64,000 nucleotides of DNA from Rariloculus sp963665575 (GTDB lineage: Bacteria; Pseudomonadota; Gammaproteobacteria; Steroidobacterales; Rariloculaceae): contig CAXXDW010000006.1 in NCBI GenBank assembly GCA_963665575.2, forward strand, positions 806,001-870,000. Reading direction: 5' to 3'. Position numbers and translations under genes: made by a program. A model generated the notes under the pieces. That model worked only from the letters and a program-made list of their open reading frames with translations. It had not been told where the DNA came from and did not search any database. This document shows positions 35,408 through 44,088 of the stretch, piece by piece; within the stretch, counting starts at the first letter, position 1, and each line of letters begins with the position of its first letter.

Positions 35408-35905
35408 TCATGCGACCGGTCGGACCACCGACTCCCGGAGTCCATCGAGCAAGCCCTCAAGCCGCGCCATCCGCTCGCGCATCTCCGCGAGCGCGCGCTC
35501 GATCGCGCCGAGCCGTTTGTCCACCGCGATGAAGCGTTTGTCCGTTTCCTGATCGAGTCCGATGAAGCGCTGGCCCATCTCATGCTTCAATTCGGCGAAG
35601 CGCTCGTCCTCCTTCCGGTGGGCCGCTTCGAAGCGATTGTCCGCTTTCCGGTCGGCCGCTTCGAAGCGCTCGTCCTCCTTCCGGTGGGCCGCTTCGAAGC
35701 GATTGTCCGCTTTCTGGTCGATTGCTTCGAAGCGATTGTCCGCTTTCCGGTCGACTGCTTCAAAGCGCTCGTCGCTACGCCGCTCATGGTCAGCAATGCG
35801 GTCTTCGAGTCGATCCATGCGTCGTTGCACGAACCGATACATCCGCAGGTGGAGGCCGGCGAGTGCCAAGCCGACCGCGACGATGGCCATGAATTCGGGA
35901 GTCAT
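35408..35905 (-). CDS. membrane-anchored coiled-coil protein with hendecad repeats
   Basis: 165 residues, not a named family to me. An N-terminal membrane helix (FMAIVAVGLALAGLHLRMY, about residues 5-23) is followed by a charged helical region with eight consecutive 11-residue units, for example DERFEAVDRKA, DNRFEAIDQKA, DNRFEAAHRKE, DERFEAADRKA. Eleven-residue (hendecad) repeats give a right-handed coiled coil. The C-terminal part is an ordinary coiled coil (AIERALAEMRERMARLEGLL). The repeats are very similar at DNA level, suggesting recent duplication. Possibly a membrane-tethered structural or scaffolding protein. Confidence 0.8.
   Translation of the reverse strand: MTPEFMAIVAVGLALAGLHLRMYRFVQRRMDRLEDRIADHERRSDERFEAVDRKADNRFEAIDQKADNRFEAAHRKEDERFEAADRKADNRFEAAHRKEDERFAELKHEMGQRFIGLDQETDKRFIAVDKRLGAIERALAEMRERMARLEGLLDGLRESVVRPVA
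35597..35728. repeat. 66-bp tandem repeat inside the coiled-coil gene
   Basis: Two consecutive 66-bp copies (35597-35662, 35663-35728) nearly identical; each encodes two 11-residue units. Further degenerate 33-bp copies follow up to about 35780. Confidence 0.75.
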
Positions 35906-36039
35906 GAGTCCAGACTACCATAGCGTTCGCGGCGACAGCCACGCGCGATTTTCGGTGGAAATGGCTGGAAACTCGTCGGTTGTCCGTCGGCTGAGTCCAT
36001 GGCTCTTCGAGGCGGAACACACTTTCAATCGGTAGCAGG

Positions 36040-36357
36040 ATGGATCTGACAGAAAACCTCGAAGCGTTGTTGGCCGGCGGTACGGACAACGCAGCGTTGC
36101 GTGTCGCGCTCGCGACGCGCTACCTCGCGGCAGGCGAGGCGGAACGCGCTGTCGAGCATGCGCGAGCCGCCGTCGATCGCGATGCCGACTATTCTGCGGC
36201 CTGGCGGGTGCTCGGCAAGGCGCTGAGCGCGGCGGACCGCGATGACGAGGCCCGGCAAGCGTACGAGCAGGGCGTCAAGGTCGCCGAGCGGCGCGGCGAC
36301 CAGCAGGCCGCGAAGGAAATGCGGGTGTTTCTCAAACGATTGGCGCGCCGCGGCTGA
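36040..36357 (+). CDS. small tetratricopeptide-repeat protein
   Basis: 105 residues, helical throughout. Two TPR-like units are visible: ALRVALATRYLAAGEAERAVEHARAAVDRDADYSAAWRVLGKAL and DEARQAYEQGVKVAERRGD, followed by a basic end. No signal peptide. TPR proteins mediate protein-protein contacts; the partner is unknown. It stands alone between the coiled-coil gene (divergent) and the TRAP genes. Confidence 0.75.
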   Translation: MDLTENLEALLAGGTDNAALRVALATRYLAAGEAERAVEHARAAVDRDADYSAAWRVLGKALSAADRDDEARQAYEQGVKVAERRGDQQAAKEMRVFLKRLARRG

Positions 36358-36359
36358 CG

Positions 36360-36450
36360 CCTATATCCTGCGCACGCGGGGACAGGGAGTCAGTCCCGCC
36401 CAATCGGGACCAGGCGGGCACCCTATATTCTGCGCACGCGGGGACAGGGA
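36360..36450. repeat. 29-bp direct repeat after the TPR gene
   Basis: Two copies of a 29-bp unit (36360-36388 and 36422-36450) that differ by one base, starting CCTATAT and ending GGGGACAGGGA, 62 bp apart in register. The first copy continues into a GGGA...TCCC inverted repeat. This GGGACAG-type sequence resembles dispersed extragenic palindromes associated with transposases; none is nearby. Confidence 0.55.
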
Positions 36451-36615
36451 TAGACGAAGCCGGAGCGGAGTGCGCGGCGATTGGCGTTGCGGGGCCTGGC
36501 CCGGATCACGCGGGGAGCTGATGCGGCCACCAACGGACTGCGGACGAAGTAAGTCAATCCACGAGCGGGACGCACGCGAAGCGGATCTGGCCGGGGGCAG
36601 CACGAAGCAGTAGCC

Positions 36616-37164
36616 ATGCATTCCGTCAGCGAAAACCTCAGACGCTTCAGCGAACTCAGCGGCAGGCTCATCGCCTGGCTGACGCTGCCCATGGTCCTCG
36701 GCACCTTCGTGGTCGTCGTACTGCGCTACGTGTTCGACCTCGGCTGGATCTGGATGCAGGAGAGCGTCATCTGGATGCATGCGGCGGTGTTCATGCTCGC
36801 CGCCGCCCATACGCTGAACCGCGACGAGCACGTCCGTGTCGACGTTCTTTACCGGGGCATGCGGCCGGAACGCAAGGCGCTCGTCAACCTGGCCGGCACC
36901 GTGCTGTTTCTGCTGCCGATGGCCGTCTTTCTCGTGGTGACCAGTTTCGACTATGTCGTGGTGTCCTGGCAGATCGGGGAATCGTCCCGCGAGGCCGGCG
37001 GCCTGCCGTATCCCTTCGTGCCGCTGCTCAAGTCCGTGATCCCGGCGACGGCGATCATGCTGATCGCACAGGGCATGGCCAGCGCCATAGATGACGCGCT
37101 CGTGCTTGCAGGGAAAGCGCCGTCGCGAACGCCTGCCGAGGCTCCGGCCGGGGAAGGTCCATAG
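36616..37164 (+). CDS. dctQ: TRAP transporter small permease (DctQ)
   Basis: 182 residues with four membrane helices (about 17-37, 55-75, 92-114, 136-158), the DctQ layout. Conserved WMQESVIWMHAAVFMLAAAHTLNRDEHVRVD and SREAGGLPYPFVPLLKSVIP. With DctM it makes the membrane part of a sodium-driven tripartite (TRAP) transporter for organic acids. DctM follows 184 bp later. Confidence 0.93.
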   Translation: MHSVSENLRRFSELSGRLIAWLTLPMVLGTFVVVVLRYVFDLGWIWMQESVIWMHAAVFMLAAAHTLNRDEHVRVDVLYRGMRPERKALVNLAGTVLFLLPMAVFLVVTSFDYVVVSWQIGESSREAGGLPYPFVPLLKSVIPATAIMLIAQGMASAIDDALVLAGKAPSRTPAEAPAGEGP

Positions 37165-37270
37165 CCGTGCCATGGATCGCCGCATTGTTGCCGGTTTTGC
37201 GGGGCGTCACCGGCAGCATCAACGATGGGCTTGTGCTCGCCTGCCGAGGCTCCGGCCGGCGAAGGTCCTT
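37131..37270. repeat. 31-bp direct repeat spanning the dctQ 3' end and dctQ-dctM gap
   Basis: Two copies, 37131-37161 (inside the end of dctQ) and 37239-37269, differ at two or three positions and share GCCTGCCGAGGCTCCGGCCG. Between them GCCGGT and ACCGGC form a small hairpin. The 184 bp between dctQ and dctM have no gene. Confidence 0.55.
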
Positions 37271-37348
37271 AAGCATGGAGTCGACCCGGCTGTCATCCCG
37301 GATTTGCTGCACGTGGTCGTGGCTAGCGAACGGCGAGGGCCGGTAGCG

Positions 37349-38719
37349 ATGGAGTGGATCGCCGTCGTAATGTTCGCGACGGTCATCGTCGTGTTGCTCG
37401 CGGGTTATCCGGTCGCGTTTTCGCTCGGCGGGACGGCGCTCGGTTTCGCACTGGCGGGGGTCGCGTTCGGCGGGTTCGAGGCGGCGTTCCTCGGCACGAT
37501 GCCGAATCGCCTGTTCGGCATCATGAGCAACGAGACGCTCCTTGCCGTACCGCTCTTCGTATTCATGGGCGTGACGCTCGAGCGGGCGAAAATCGCCGAG
37601 AGCCTGCTCGACAGCCTGAGCGCGCTCTTCGGCGGCCTGCGCGGCGGGCTCGGCATTTCCGTCACCGTCGTCGGGATGCTGCTCGCGGCGAGCACCGGCA
37701 TCGTCGGGGCGACCGTCGTGACGATGGGGCTCCTGTCGCTGCCGACGATGCTGCGCCGCGGCTACAGCCCAAGAATCGCGACCGGAACGATCTGCGCCGC
37801 CGGCACACTCGGTCAGATCATCCCGCCGTCGATCGTGCTCGTGCTGCTCGGCGACGTCCTGTCGTCGGCCTATAGCCAGGCCCAGCTCGACCAGGGGATC
37901 TTCTCGCCGGATACGGTCTCGGTCGGGGACCTCTTCGTCGGCGCCGCGGTACCGGGGCTGGCACTCGTTCTGCTCTACGTGCTCTACATCGCCGGCGTTG
38001 CGATCTTCAATCCCCCGGCGATGCCGGCCGCCGAGCGCGGTCCACAACCTCCGCGCTTCCTTGATCTGATGGGTGCGCTGCTGCCGCCCCTGCTGCTGAT
38101 CCTGGCCGTGCTCGGCTCGATCATGGCCGGTTTCGCAACGCCGACCGAAGCCGCCGGCGTCGGCGCGGTAGGCGCCATCCTGCTTGCGTTACTCAAACGG
38201 CAACTCTCGGTAACGAAGCTTCGCGAGGTCATGCAGAGCACGATCCGCATCAGCAGCATGGTGTTCCTGATCCTGGTCGGCGCGTCGATGTTCTCGCTCG
38301 TGTTTCGGGGCTACGGCGGCGATGCGCTCGTACAGGAATTCCTGACGGGGTTGCCCGGCGGCGCGTTCGGCGCCGTACTCATCGTGATGCTGCTGATGTT
38401 CCTGCTCGGATTCGTGCTCGATTTCATCGAGATCACGTTCGTGGTCGTGCCGATCGTCGGGCCAATCCTGCTGGCAATGGGACTCGACCCGGTCTGGCTG
38501 GGCGTCATGATCGCGATCAACCTGCAGACTTCGTTTCTCACGCCGCCTTTTGGCTTCGCGCTGTTCTATCTGCGCGGGGTCGCTCCAGAGAGCCTGCACA
38601 CGGGCGACATCTATCGCGGGGTCATGCCGTTTGTTGCGATCCAGTTGCTCGCGCTCGGCCTGCTCGCGGCGTTTCCCGAGCTTGCCACGTGGCTGCCCGA
38701 GCTCGTCTACGGACGGTAG
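37349..38719 (+). CDS. dctM: TRAP transporter large permease (DctM)
   Basis: 456 residues from ATG at 37349; the upstream continuation of the frame is repeat-containing and not coding. About twelve membrane helices; conserved GMLLAASTGIVGATVVTMGLL, ATGTICAAGTLGQIIPPSIVLVLLGDV, GFATPTEAAGVGAVGA and MLLMFLLGFVLDFIEIT. It is the ion-coupled translocation subunit. Its periplasmic binding protein is not adjacent; a candidate dctP lies 6 kb downstream on the other strand. Confidence 0.95.
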   Translation: MEWIAVVMFATVIVVLLAGYPVAFSLGGTALGFALAGVAFGGFEAAFLGTMPNRLFGIMSNETLLAVPLFVFMGVTLERAKIAESLLDSLSALFGGLRGGLGISVTVVGMLLAASTGIVGATVVTMGLLSLPTMLRRGYSPRIATGTICAAGTLGQIIPPSIVLVLLGDVLSSAYSQAQLDQGIFSPDTVSVGDLFVGAAVPGLALVLLYVLYIAGVAIFNPPAMPAAERGPQPPRFLDLMGALLPPLLLILAVLGSIMAGFATPTEAAGVGAVGAILLALLKRQLSVTKLREVMQSTIRISSMVFLILVGASMFSLVFRGYGGDALVQEFLTGLPGGAFGAVLIVMLLMFLLGFVLDFIEITFVVVPIVGPILLAMGLDPVWLGVMIAINLQTSFLTPPFGFALFYLRGVAPESLHTGDIYRGVMPFVAIQLLALGLLAAFPELATWLPELVYGR

Positions 38720-38743
38720 ACGGCGCCGCTCTGCGTCGCAGGA

Positions 38744-38766
38744 CGCCGCAGGGCTTTCTTGCGGCG
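38744..38766. terminator. hairpin between convergent dctM and a small membrane-protein gene
   Basis: CGCCGCA (38744-38750) and TGCGGCG (38760-38766) form a perfect 7-bp stem with a 9-base loop. It lies between two converging genes, so it may end transcripts from both sides, but it has no T-tract. Confidence 0.4.
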
Positions 38767-38784
38767 GGCCGCGACCGTTTGCCG

Positions 38785-39078
38785 CTAATGCGAGTCGGTG
38801 TCTTCGGACTGTCGAGTGGCTTCAGGCGCCGAGGAGGCGCGAAACCAGCTCAACGCGCCGAGCACCAGCAACGCCAGTGCGACGAGTGCGAACGGCAGCG
38901 GCGGTAGCCAGAGGGGTACGTGTTCCATACCGGTCAAATACGGCGCCAAAGGGCGCGAAAGTAGCCAGGCGACGGGCAGGCCGAGCAGGATTCCGAATCC
39001 CAGCAAGGTATTGATCCTCCACAGGCCCGCCCAGAGCAGTGCGAGAATCGCCATGACGATGAGCCAGCCAAGGAGCAT
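38785..39078 (-). CDS. small membrane protein at the end of the oxidase cluster
   Basis: 97 residues from ATG at 39078 (an upstream continuation of the frame overlaps subunit IV). Three hydrophobic helices (about 3-20, 25-44, 60-81) and a charged tail. I do not recognise the family. It starts four bases after the subunit IV stop and is therefore probably co-transcribed with the oxidase; a role in oxidase assembly is possible but unproven. Confidence 0.65.
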   Translation of the reverse strand: MLLGWLIVMAILALLWAGLWRINTLLGFGILLGLPVAWLLSRPLAPYLTGMEHVPLWLPPLPFALVALALLVLGALSWFRASSAPEATRQSEDTDSH

Positions 39079-39082
39079 GGGT

Positions 39083-39424
39083 TCAGTGCTCGAGCCCGGC
39101 CGGCGGCAGCGGTTCGGAGAAGAAATCGAGCCGTGTGAGCACCGTGTAGTCCCCTTCCCAGGCAAGGATGCCGATCAGGAAAATCAACAGCACCGGCGGA
39201 CCGAGGATGGCCCAGATCAGCGCCAGGCGCTCCCAGGCCATGTGCATGAAAATCGCCACGATGAAGCCGGCCTTGAGCACCATGAAGAGCATGATCAGGC
39301 TTGTTCTCACCAGACCGTCGGGCAGAAAGTCGGTGCCGTAGGAAAACGCGCTGAACAGGAACAACAGGCCCCAGATCCAGAAATAGATGCTCAGAGGATG
39401 TTGTTGCCCTTCCGCCTGTGCCAT
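39083..39424 (-). CDS. cytochrome c oxidase subunit IV
   Basis: 113 residues from ATG at 39424. Three membrane helices and the pattern HPLSIYFWIWGLLFLFSAFSYGTDFLP, LVRTSLIMLFMVLKAGFIVAIFMHMAWERLALIWA of the COX4/CyoD family. It sits between the ctaE gene (11 bp) and the small membrane-protein gene. Stabilises the oxidase core. Confidence 0.88.
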   Translation of the reverse strand: MAQAEGQQHPLSIYFWIWGLLFLFSAFSYGTDFLPDGLVRTSLIMLFMVLKAGFIVAIFMHMAWERLALIWAILGPPVLLIFLIGILAWEGDYTVLTRLDFFSEPLPPAGLEH

Positions 39425-39435
39425 CGATGAACTCC

Positions 39436-40127
39436 CTACCAGAGGTAGAAAAACGCGAATATGAAGACCCACACGAGGTCGACGAAGTGCCAGTAGAGGC
39501 CCGTGATCTCGACGATCTCGTAGTTGCCCCCGCCGCGTTCGTAGTCGCCGCGCAGAACCTTGAGCGCGACCACGGCCAGGTAGACCACGCCGGCCGAGAC
39601 GTGCAGGCCGTGAAAGCCGGTGATCATGAAGAACGACGCGCCGAACTGCGAGGCGCCATGGGGTTTGCCCAGGGCCTCACGCCTTCCTCGATGAGCTTCG
39701 TCCATTCGAATGCCTGCATGCCGACGAAGATGGCGCCGAACGCGGCGGTGACGAACATGAGCGCCGCCGCCCGGTAGCGGTCGCGGCGGTAGCCGTAGTT
39801 CACGGCAAGCGCCATCGTGCCGCTCGACGTGATCAGCACGAAGGTCATGATCGCGATGAGGATCAGCGGGATCGGCTGACCGAATATATTGAGCGCGAAG
39901 ACTTCGCTCGGATTCGGCCACTCGACCGCCGTGGACATGCGCACGTTCATGTAACCGGTCAGGAACGACGTGAAGATGAACGTGTCGCTGAGCAGGAAGA
40001 TCCACATCATGGCCTTGCCCCAGGGGACGTGAAAGGCCTGTTTGTCGGTCGCCCAGTCGTCGACGATGCCGCGCCATCCCTCGGGCGGCAATGCGTCTGC
40101 GGCGGGGTTCATCCCTTCTTGCGCCAT
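39436..40127 (-). CDS. ctaE: cytochrome c oxidase subunit III, frameshifted as written
   Basis: Starts MAQEGMNPAADALPPEGW at 40127; an intact product would be about 230 residues. The first frame runs through WGKAMMWIFLLSDTFIFTSFLTGYM, FVLITSSGTMALAV and EWTKLIEEGVRPW; the second continues GASQFGASFFMITGFHGLHVSAGVV and GLYWHFVDLVWVFIF. The break is at about 39656-39676, where one extra G on the coding strand (ATGG-GCGCC) would give NPMGASQFG, the usual subunit III sequence. A missing base in the assembly is more likely than a real loss. Subunit III surrounds the oxygen channel of the oxidase. Confidence 0.9.
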
Positions 40128-40146
40128 TGGAGTCTCGTTCCCAGCT

Positions 40147-40836
40147 TCAGGTAATCGACAGTTGCGTGAAGAGCCCGAGCCACACCAGCAGCAGGAAGTG
40201 CCAGTAGGTCGTGCACAGGCGCACCGTTTGCCGGATCGTGCCTGCGGCCACGACGTTTTCCGTGTCCAGGCCTCGCCAAACCTGCGCGGCAGTTCGGCCG
40301 AGGACGACCAGGCCGCCGACGAGATGCAGGCCATGTATGGCCGTCAGCAAAATGAAGAATGAGTAGGCCGGATCGCTCACGCCGTACCGGCCGGTGGCCG
40401 CCAACTGCTGCCAGGCGAGCAACTGGCCGGCCAGGAACACGACGGACAGGACGCCGCCGGCCGTGAACCAGGTTCGCAATGCGCCCAGATCGCCCTTGCG
40501 AGCGGCGCCGGTCGCCGTCTGCATGGCGCCGCTGGCCGCGACAAGCACGAAGGTGTTGAGCCAGAGGATTCCGGGCTCGTCGAGCGGTACCCAACCGACC
40601 AGTTCGCCGTGGCCGAAGCCCATGCGCATCAGATACGCGCCGTTGAAGATCAGGAACAGGCTCGCGACCATGGCCATGAAGACCCAAAGCCCGACCTTGG
40701 GCGCCGACGAGGTCAGCCCGTCCTGGCTTCCTTCGATCACGCCCTGCCGTTCCCAGGGCTTGTCCTTCAGGCGCTGGATCAGTACCCACCAGACCGTGAC
40801 GCCCAGCACGAGGCCGATGGCGAGTCCGGTCATCAT
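40147..40836 (-). CDS. second subunit III-type heme-copper oxidase protein
   Basis: 229 residues beginning MMTGLAIGLVLG; its first ATG overlaps the ctaD stop (ATGATG). Six or seven membrane helices. The subunit III signatures are present at the C-terminus (TAIHGLHLVGGLVVL and YWHFLLLVWLGLF). It is distinct from the neighbouring ctaE, so this oxidase cluster has two subunit III-like genes. Both may join the complex, or one may be an assembly or variant subunit; this cannot be decided here. Confidence 0.85.
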   Translation of the reverse strand: MMTGLAIGLVLGVTVWWVLIQRLKDKPWERQGVIEGSQDGLTSSAPKVGLWVFMAMVASLFLIFNGAYLMRMGFGHGELVGWVPLDEPGILWLNTFVLVAASGAMQTATGAARKGDLGALRTWFTAGGVLSVVFLAGQLLAWQQLAATGRYGVSDPAYSFFILLTAIHGLHLVGGLVVLGRTAAQVWRGLDTENVVAAGTIRQTVRLCTTYWHFLLLVWLGLFTQLSIT

Positions 40837-42596
40837 TTGCGGCTCGCTCCTGCAACCCGGAGGCTTTCTTCGCCCGGCTTGATCGGGTGATTCTGCGGAA
40901 TGAAGTCCGCTTCGTCGCCCGGTACGCTGTAGTCGTAGGCCCAGCGATGGACTTCGGGAAGCTTCGGTCCCCAGTTGCCGTGCTTGGGCGGCGTGTCGGG
41001 CGTCTGCCATTCGAGCGTCGTCGCGCGCCAGGGGTTGGAGTCGGCGCGCTTGCCCTTCCAGAGGCTCAGGGCCACGTTGATCAGGAAGATCAGTTGCGCC
41101 GTGGCGACCACGATCGCTGCGATCGTGATGCCCTGGTTCACTCCGAGCGCGGAATCCGGGATGAAGTCGGTCTGGCCATAGTCGTAGTAGCGCCTCGGCA
41201 TGCCGAGAATGCCGAGATAGTGCATCGGCAGATAGATCGCGTAGGTGCCGAGGAAGGTCATCCAGAAGTGAATCTTGCCGAGCACGTCGTTGGGCATCCG
41301 ACCCGTGATCTTCGGGAACCAGTGGTAGATCGCCCCGAACAGCACCATGACCGGCGACACGCCCATGACCATGTGGAAATGGCCGATGACGAAGTAGGTG
41401 TCCGACAGCGGCAGGTCGACCGTCACATTGCCGAGGAAGAGCCCCGTCAGGCCGCCGTGGATGAACGTGAATATGAAGCCGGTTGCCCACAGCATCGGCA
41501 GGTTCAGATGGATGTCGCCGCGCCAGAGCGTCAGCACCCAGTTGTAGACCTTGATGGCCGTCGGAACGGCGATGATCAGCGTCGTCGTCGCGAAGAAGAA
41601 CCCGAAGTACGGATTCATTCCGGACACGTACATGTGGTGCGCCCAGACCACGAAGCTCAGCGCGCCGATCGCGACGATGGCCCAGATCATCATCCGGTAG
41701 CCGAAGATGTTCTTGCGGGCGTGGGTGCTCAGGAGGTCCGAGACAATGCCGAAAGCCGGCAGCGCGACGATATAGACTTCCGGGTGACCGAAAAACCAGA
41801 AAAGATGCTGGAAGAGGATCGGGCTGCCGCCCGTCGTGTCCGTCGTCTCGCCGAGCGCCAGGAGCGCCGGCATGAAGAAGCTCGTGCCGATCATCCGGTC
41901 GAGTGTCATCATGATGGCGGCGACGAAGAGCGCCGGGAAGGCCAGCAGACCCAGAATCGTCGCGACGAAAATCCCCCATACCGACAGCGGCATTCGCATG
42001 AGCGTCATGCCCCTGCAGCGGGCCTGCAGCACCGTGGTGACGTAATTGAGGCCGCCCATCGTGAACGCGACGATGAAGATCGCCAGCGACACGAGCATGA
42101 GCACGATGCCCCAGTCGGCGCCCGGCGTGCCGTCGAGAATCGCCTGCGGCGGATACAGCGTCCAGCCGGCGCCCGTCGCACCGCCCGGCACGAAGAAACT
42201 CGTGATCAGGACGATGACGGACAACAGGTACACCCAGAAACTCAGCATGTTCATGTACGGGAAGACCATGTCTCGGGCACCGCACATGAGCGGGATCAGG
42301 TAGTTGCCGAATCCGCCGAGGAACAGCGCCGTCAGCAGGTAGATCACCATGATCATGCCGTGGGTCGTCACGTACTGGTAATAGTTGTATGGCGTCATGA
42401 ACGAAAAGACGTCGGGGAAACCGATCTGCAGGCGCATGAGCAACGACAGCGCGAGCGCAATGAGACCCACGCCGATCGCGACCACGCCGTACTGGATCGC
42501 GATGACCTTGTGGTCCTGGCTCCAGATGTACTTGGTGATGAACGTGTCGGGATCGTGCAGGTGATGATCCCGGTCGGCGATTGCTACGTAGGCCAT
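40833..42596 (-). CDS. ctaD: cytochrome c oxidase subunit I
   Basis: 587 residues with twelve membrane helices. It is the catalytic subunit of an aa3-type oxidase, reducing O2 to water and pumping protons. Heme ligands lie in YQYVTTHGMIM and the late FVIGHFHMVMG; the CuB/His-Tyr region is FFGHPEVYIV; further conserved HDTYFVIGHFH-like (SDTYFVIGHFH) and PRRYYDY. It has the D-channel NxxxxxxN-type segment. Heme A needed here is made by ctaA/ctaB. Confidence 0.97.
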   Translation of the reverse strand: MAYVAIADRDHHLHDPDTFITKYIWSQDHKVIAIQYGVVAIGVGLIALALSLLMRLQIGFPDVFSFMTPYNYYQYVTTHGMIMVIYLLTALFLGGFGNYLIPLMCGARDMVFPYMNMLSFWVYLLSVIVLITSFFVPGGATGAGWTLYPPQAILDGTPGADWGIVLMLVSLAIFIVAFTMGGLNYVTTVLQARCRGMTLMRMPLSVWGIFVATILGLLAFPALFVAAIMMTLDRMIGTSFFMPALLALGETTDTTGGSPILFQHLFWFFGHPEVYIVALPAFGIVSDLLSTHARKNIFGYRMMIWAIVAIGALSFVVWAHHMYVSGMNPYFGFFFATTTLIIAVPTAIKVYNWVLTLWRGDIHLNLPMLWATGFIFTFIHGGLTGLFLGNVTVDLPLSDTYFVIGHFHMVMGVSPVMVLFGAIYHWFPKITGRMPNDVLGKIHFWMTFLGTYAIYLPMHYLGILGMPRRYYDYGQTDFIPDSALGVNQGITIAAIVVATAQLIFLINVALSLWKGKRADSNPWRATTLEWQTPDTPPKHGNWGPKLPEVHRWAYDYSVPGDEADFIPQNHPIKPGEESLRVAGASRK

Positions 42597-42647
42597 GTTC
42601 CCTGGGTCCTCCTGTCGCTGTTGACGCCTGACGCCGCGCCGCGCGTT

Positions 42648-44000
42648 CTACAGGGTGTTTATGTAGGCGATGATGTCGTTGATCGCGGCCTCGTCCTTGA
42701 GGATGTTCGCCATCATGTACATCTGATCGCCGTATACGTCGGTCTCGTGGCCGCCGCGTATGCCCTGCTGGAAGTTTTCAAGTTGCCGTGCGAGGTACCA
42801 GTCGCTCATTCCGGCCAGGCGCGGTGCATTGGTGCTCCAGATACCCTGTGCCTCGGCGCCGTGGCAAAACCCGCAGGTCGTGTAGAGTTTCGCGCCGCGT
42901 TCGGCGTCGCCGAAGACCGTCTGCTCGGGGGGCACGTCGGGCAGCGTCCGGATGTAGGCGATGACGTTCTCGAGCACGGCCTCGCTGGCAAGTATCGTCG
43001 CCATCGGCCTCATCTGTAGGCCGAAGATATCGCGCGCGTCGGCGCCGCGCACGCCGCTGATGTAGTTGGCGATCTGCCGGCGCATGTACCAGTCTTCCTG
43101 ACCGGCGATCTTCGGCGCGTTCAGCGCCATCAGCCCTTCGCCCTGGGCGCCGTGGCAGGCCGTGCACACGGCATAGTTGGCGGCGCCCGCGGCGGCGTCG
43201 CCGACCGGCCGCGCCAGGGTGTCGGCGAACGTGGGCTGTTGTGCGAGCCACTGCTCCCAGTCAGCCTGCTCGTCGACGACGACCTTGCCGCGCATCGCGA
43301 AGTGACCGATACCGCACAACTCCTCGCAGAGGATTTCGTAGGTGCCGGTCTGTACCGGTGTGAACCACTGGTAGGTCACCATGCCGGGCACGAGATCCAT
43401 CTTGATCCGGAACTGCGGTATGGCGAAGTTGTGCAGCACGTCCGTGGACCGCAAAAGCGCATGCGCGGGCTGGTCGAGCGGCAGGTGCATCACGGGATCG
43501 GCGATGAGAATGTCGTCCTGGCCGGCCGGGTCCTCAGGATCCATGCCGAAAGGATTGTCGACCGTCATGTGCCTGACTGCGGTGTCGCCGAACTCGCCGT
43601 CGTCGCCCGGCAGCCGGTAGCTCCAGTGCCACTGCTTGCCGAGCGCCTCGAACCTGAGCGCGTTGTCGGGCACCGTGATGAAGTCGCCCCACACGACGAG
43701 TCCGGGCGCGAGCATCGCGGCGACGCCAACGGTCGTCACGGCCGTGAGCCAGATTTCGAGCTTCTTGTTCTCGGGTTCGTAGTGCGCCTTGTGGCCCTTG
43801 CGATGGCGGTACTTGATCAGTGCGTAAGCGGAGAACAGGTTGATGCCGACGAAGACGATCCCGGTCACCCAGAACGTGACGTCGACCGTGAAATCGATGG
43901 TGCTCCAGTTCGATGCGAGCGGGGTGAAGTACCAGGGGCTCAGGAAATGGAAGAGCAGCGATCCTACGACCAACAGGACGATTACAATGGCCAGCGCCAT
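42648..44000 (-). CDS. ctaC: cytochrome c oxidase subunit II with two C-terminal cytochrome c domains
   Basis: 450 residues. Two N-terminal membrane helices (about 3-20, 43-62) and possibly a third (85-104), then the CuA domain with H190, C225, C229, H233 and M236 (YEILCEELCGIGHFAM). Two class I cytochrome c domains follow with heme motifs CTACH (279-283) and CGFCH (376-380). Fused heme domains make this a caa3-like oxidase that receives electrons without a soluble cytochrome c on the last step. One heme domain is usual; two is less common. Azurin is encoded directly upstream. Confidence 0.96.
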   Translation of the reverse strand: MALAIVIVLLVVGSLLFHFLSPWYFTPLASNWSTIDFTVDVTFWVTGIVFVGINLFSAYALIKYRHRKGHKAHYEPENKKLEIWLTAVTTVGVAAMLAPGLVVWGDFITVPDNALRFEALGKQWHWSYRLPGDDGEFGDTAVRHMTVDNPFGMDPEDPAGQDDILIADPVMHLPLDQPAHALLRSTDVLHNFAIPQFRIKMDLVPGMVTYQWFTPVQTGTYEILCEELCGIGHFAMRGKVVVDEQADWEQWLAQQPTFADTLARPVGDAAAGAANYAVCTACHGAQGEGLMALNAPKIAGQEDWYMRRQIANYISGVRGADARDIFGLQMRPMATILASEAVLENVIAYIRTLPDVPPEQTVFGDAERGAKLYTTCGFCHGAEAQGIWSTNAPRLAGMSDWYLARQLENFQQGIRGGHETDVYGDQMYMMANILKDEAAINDIIAYINTL

Positions 44001-44088
44001 ACGTCATGCACCTCGGTTTCGCGCGCTGCGATTCGCGTGGGACGGATCGCAGCGAGCTTCGGTTGTACGAGTTTTTCTGTCTGTACTG

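Noticed and set aside
40887..43019. 710-residue plus-strand frame across ctaD/ctaC
   Set aside because: Histidine/arginine/aspartate-rich antisense shadow of the oxidase genes.
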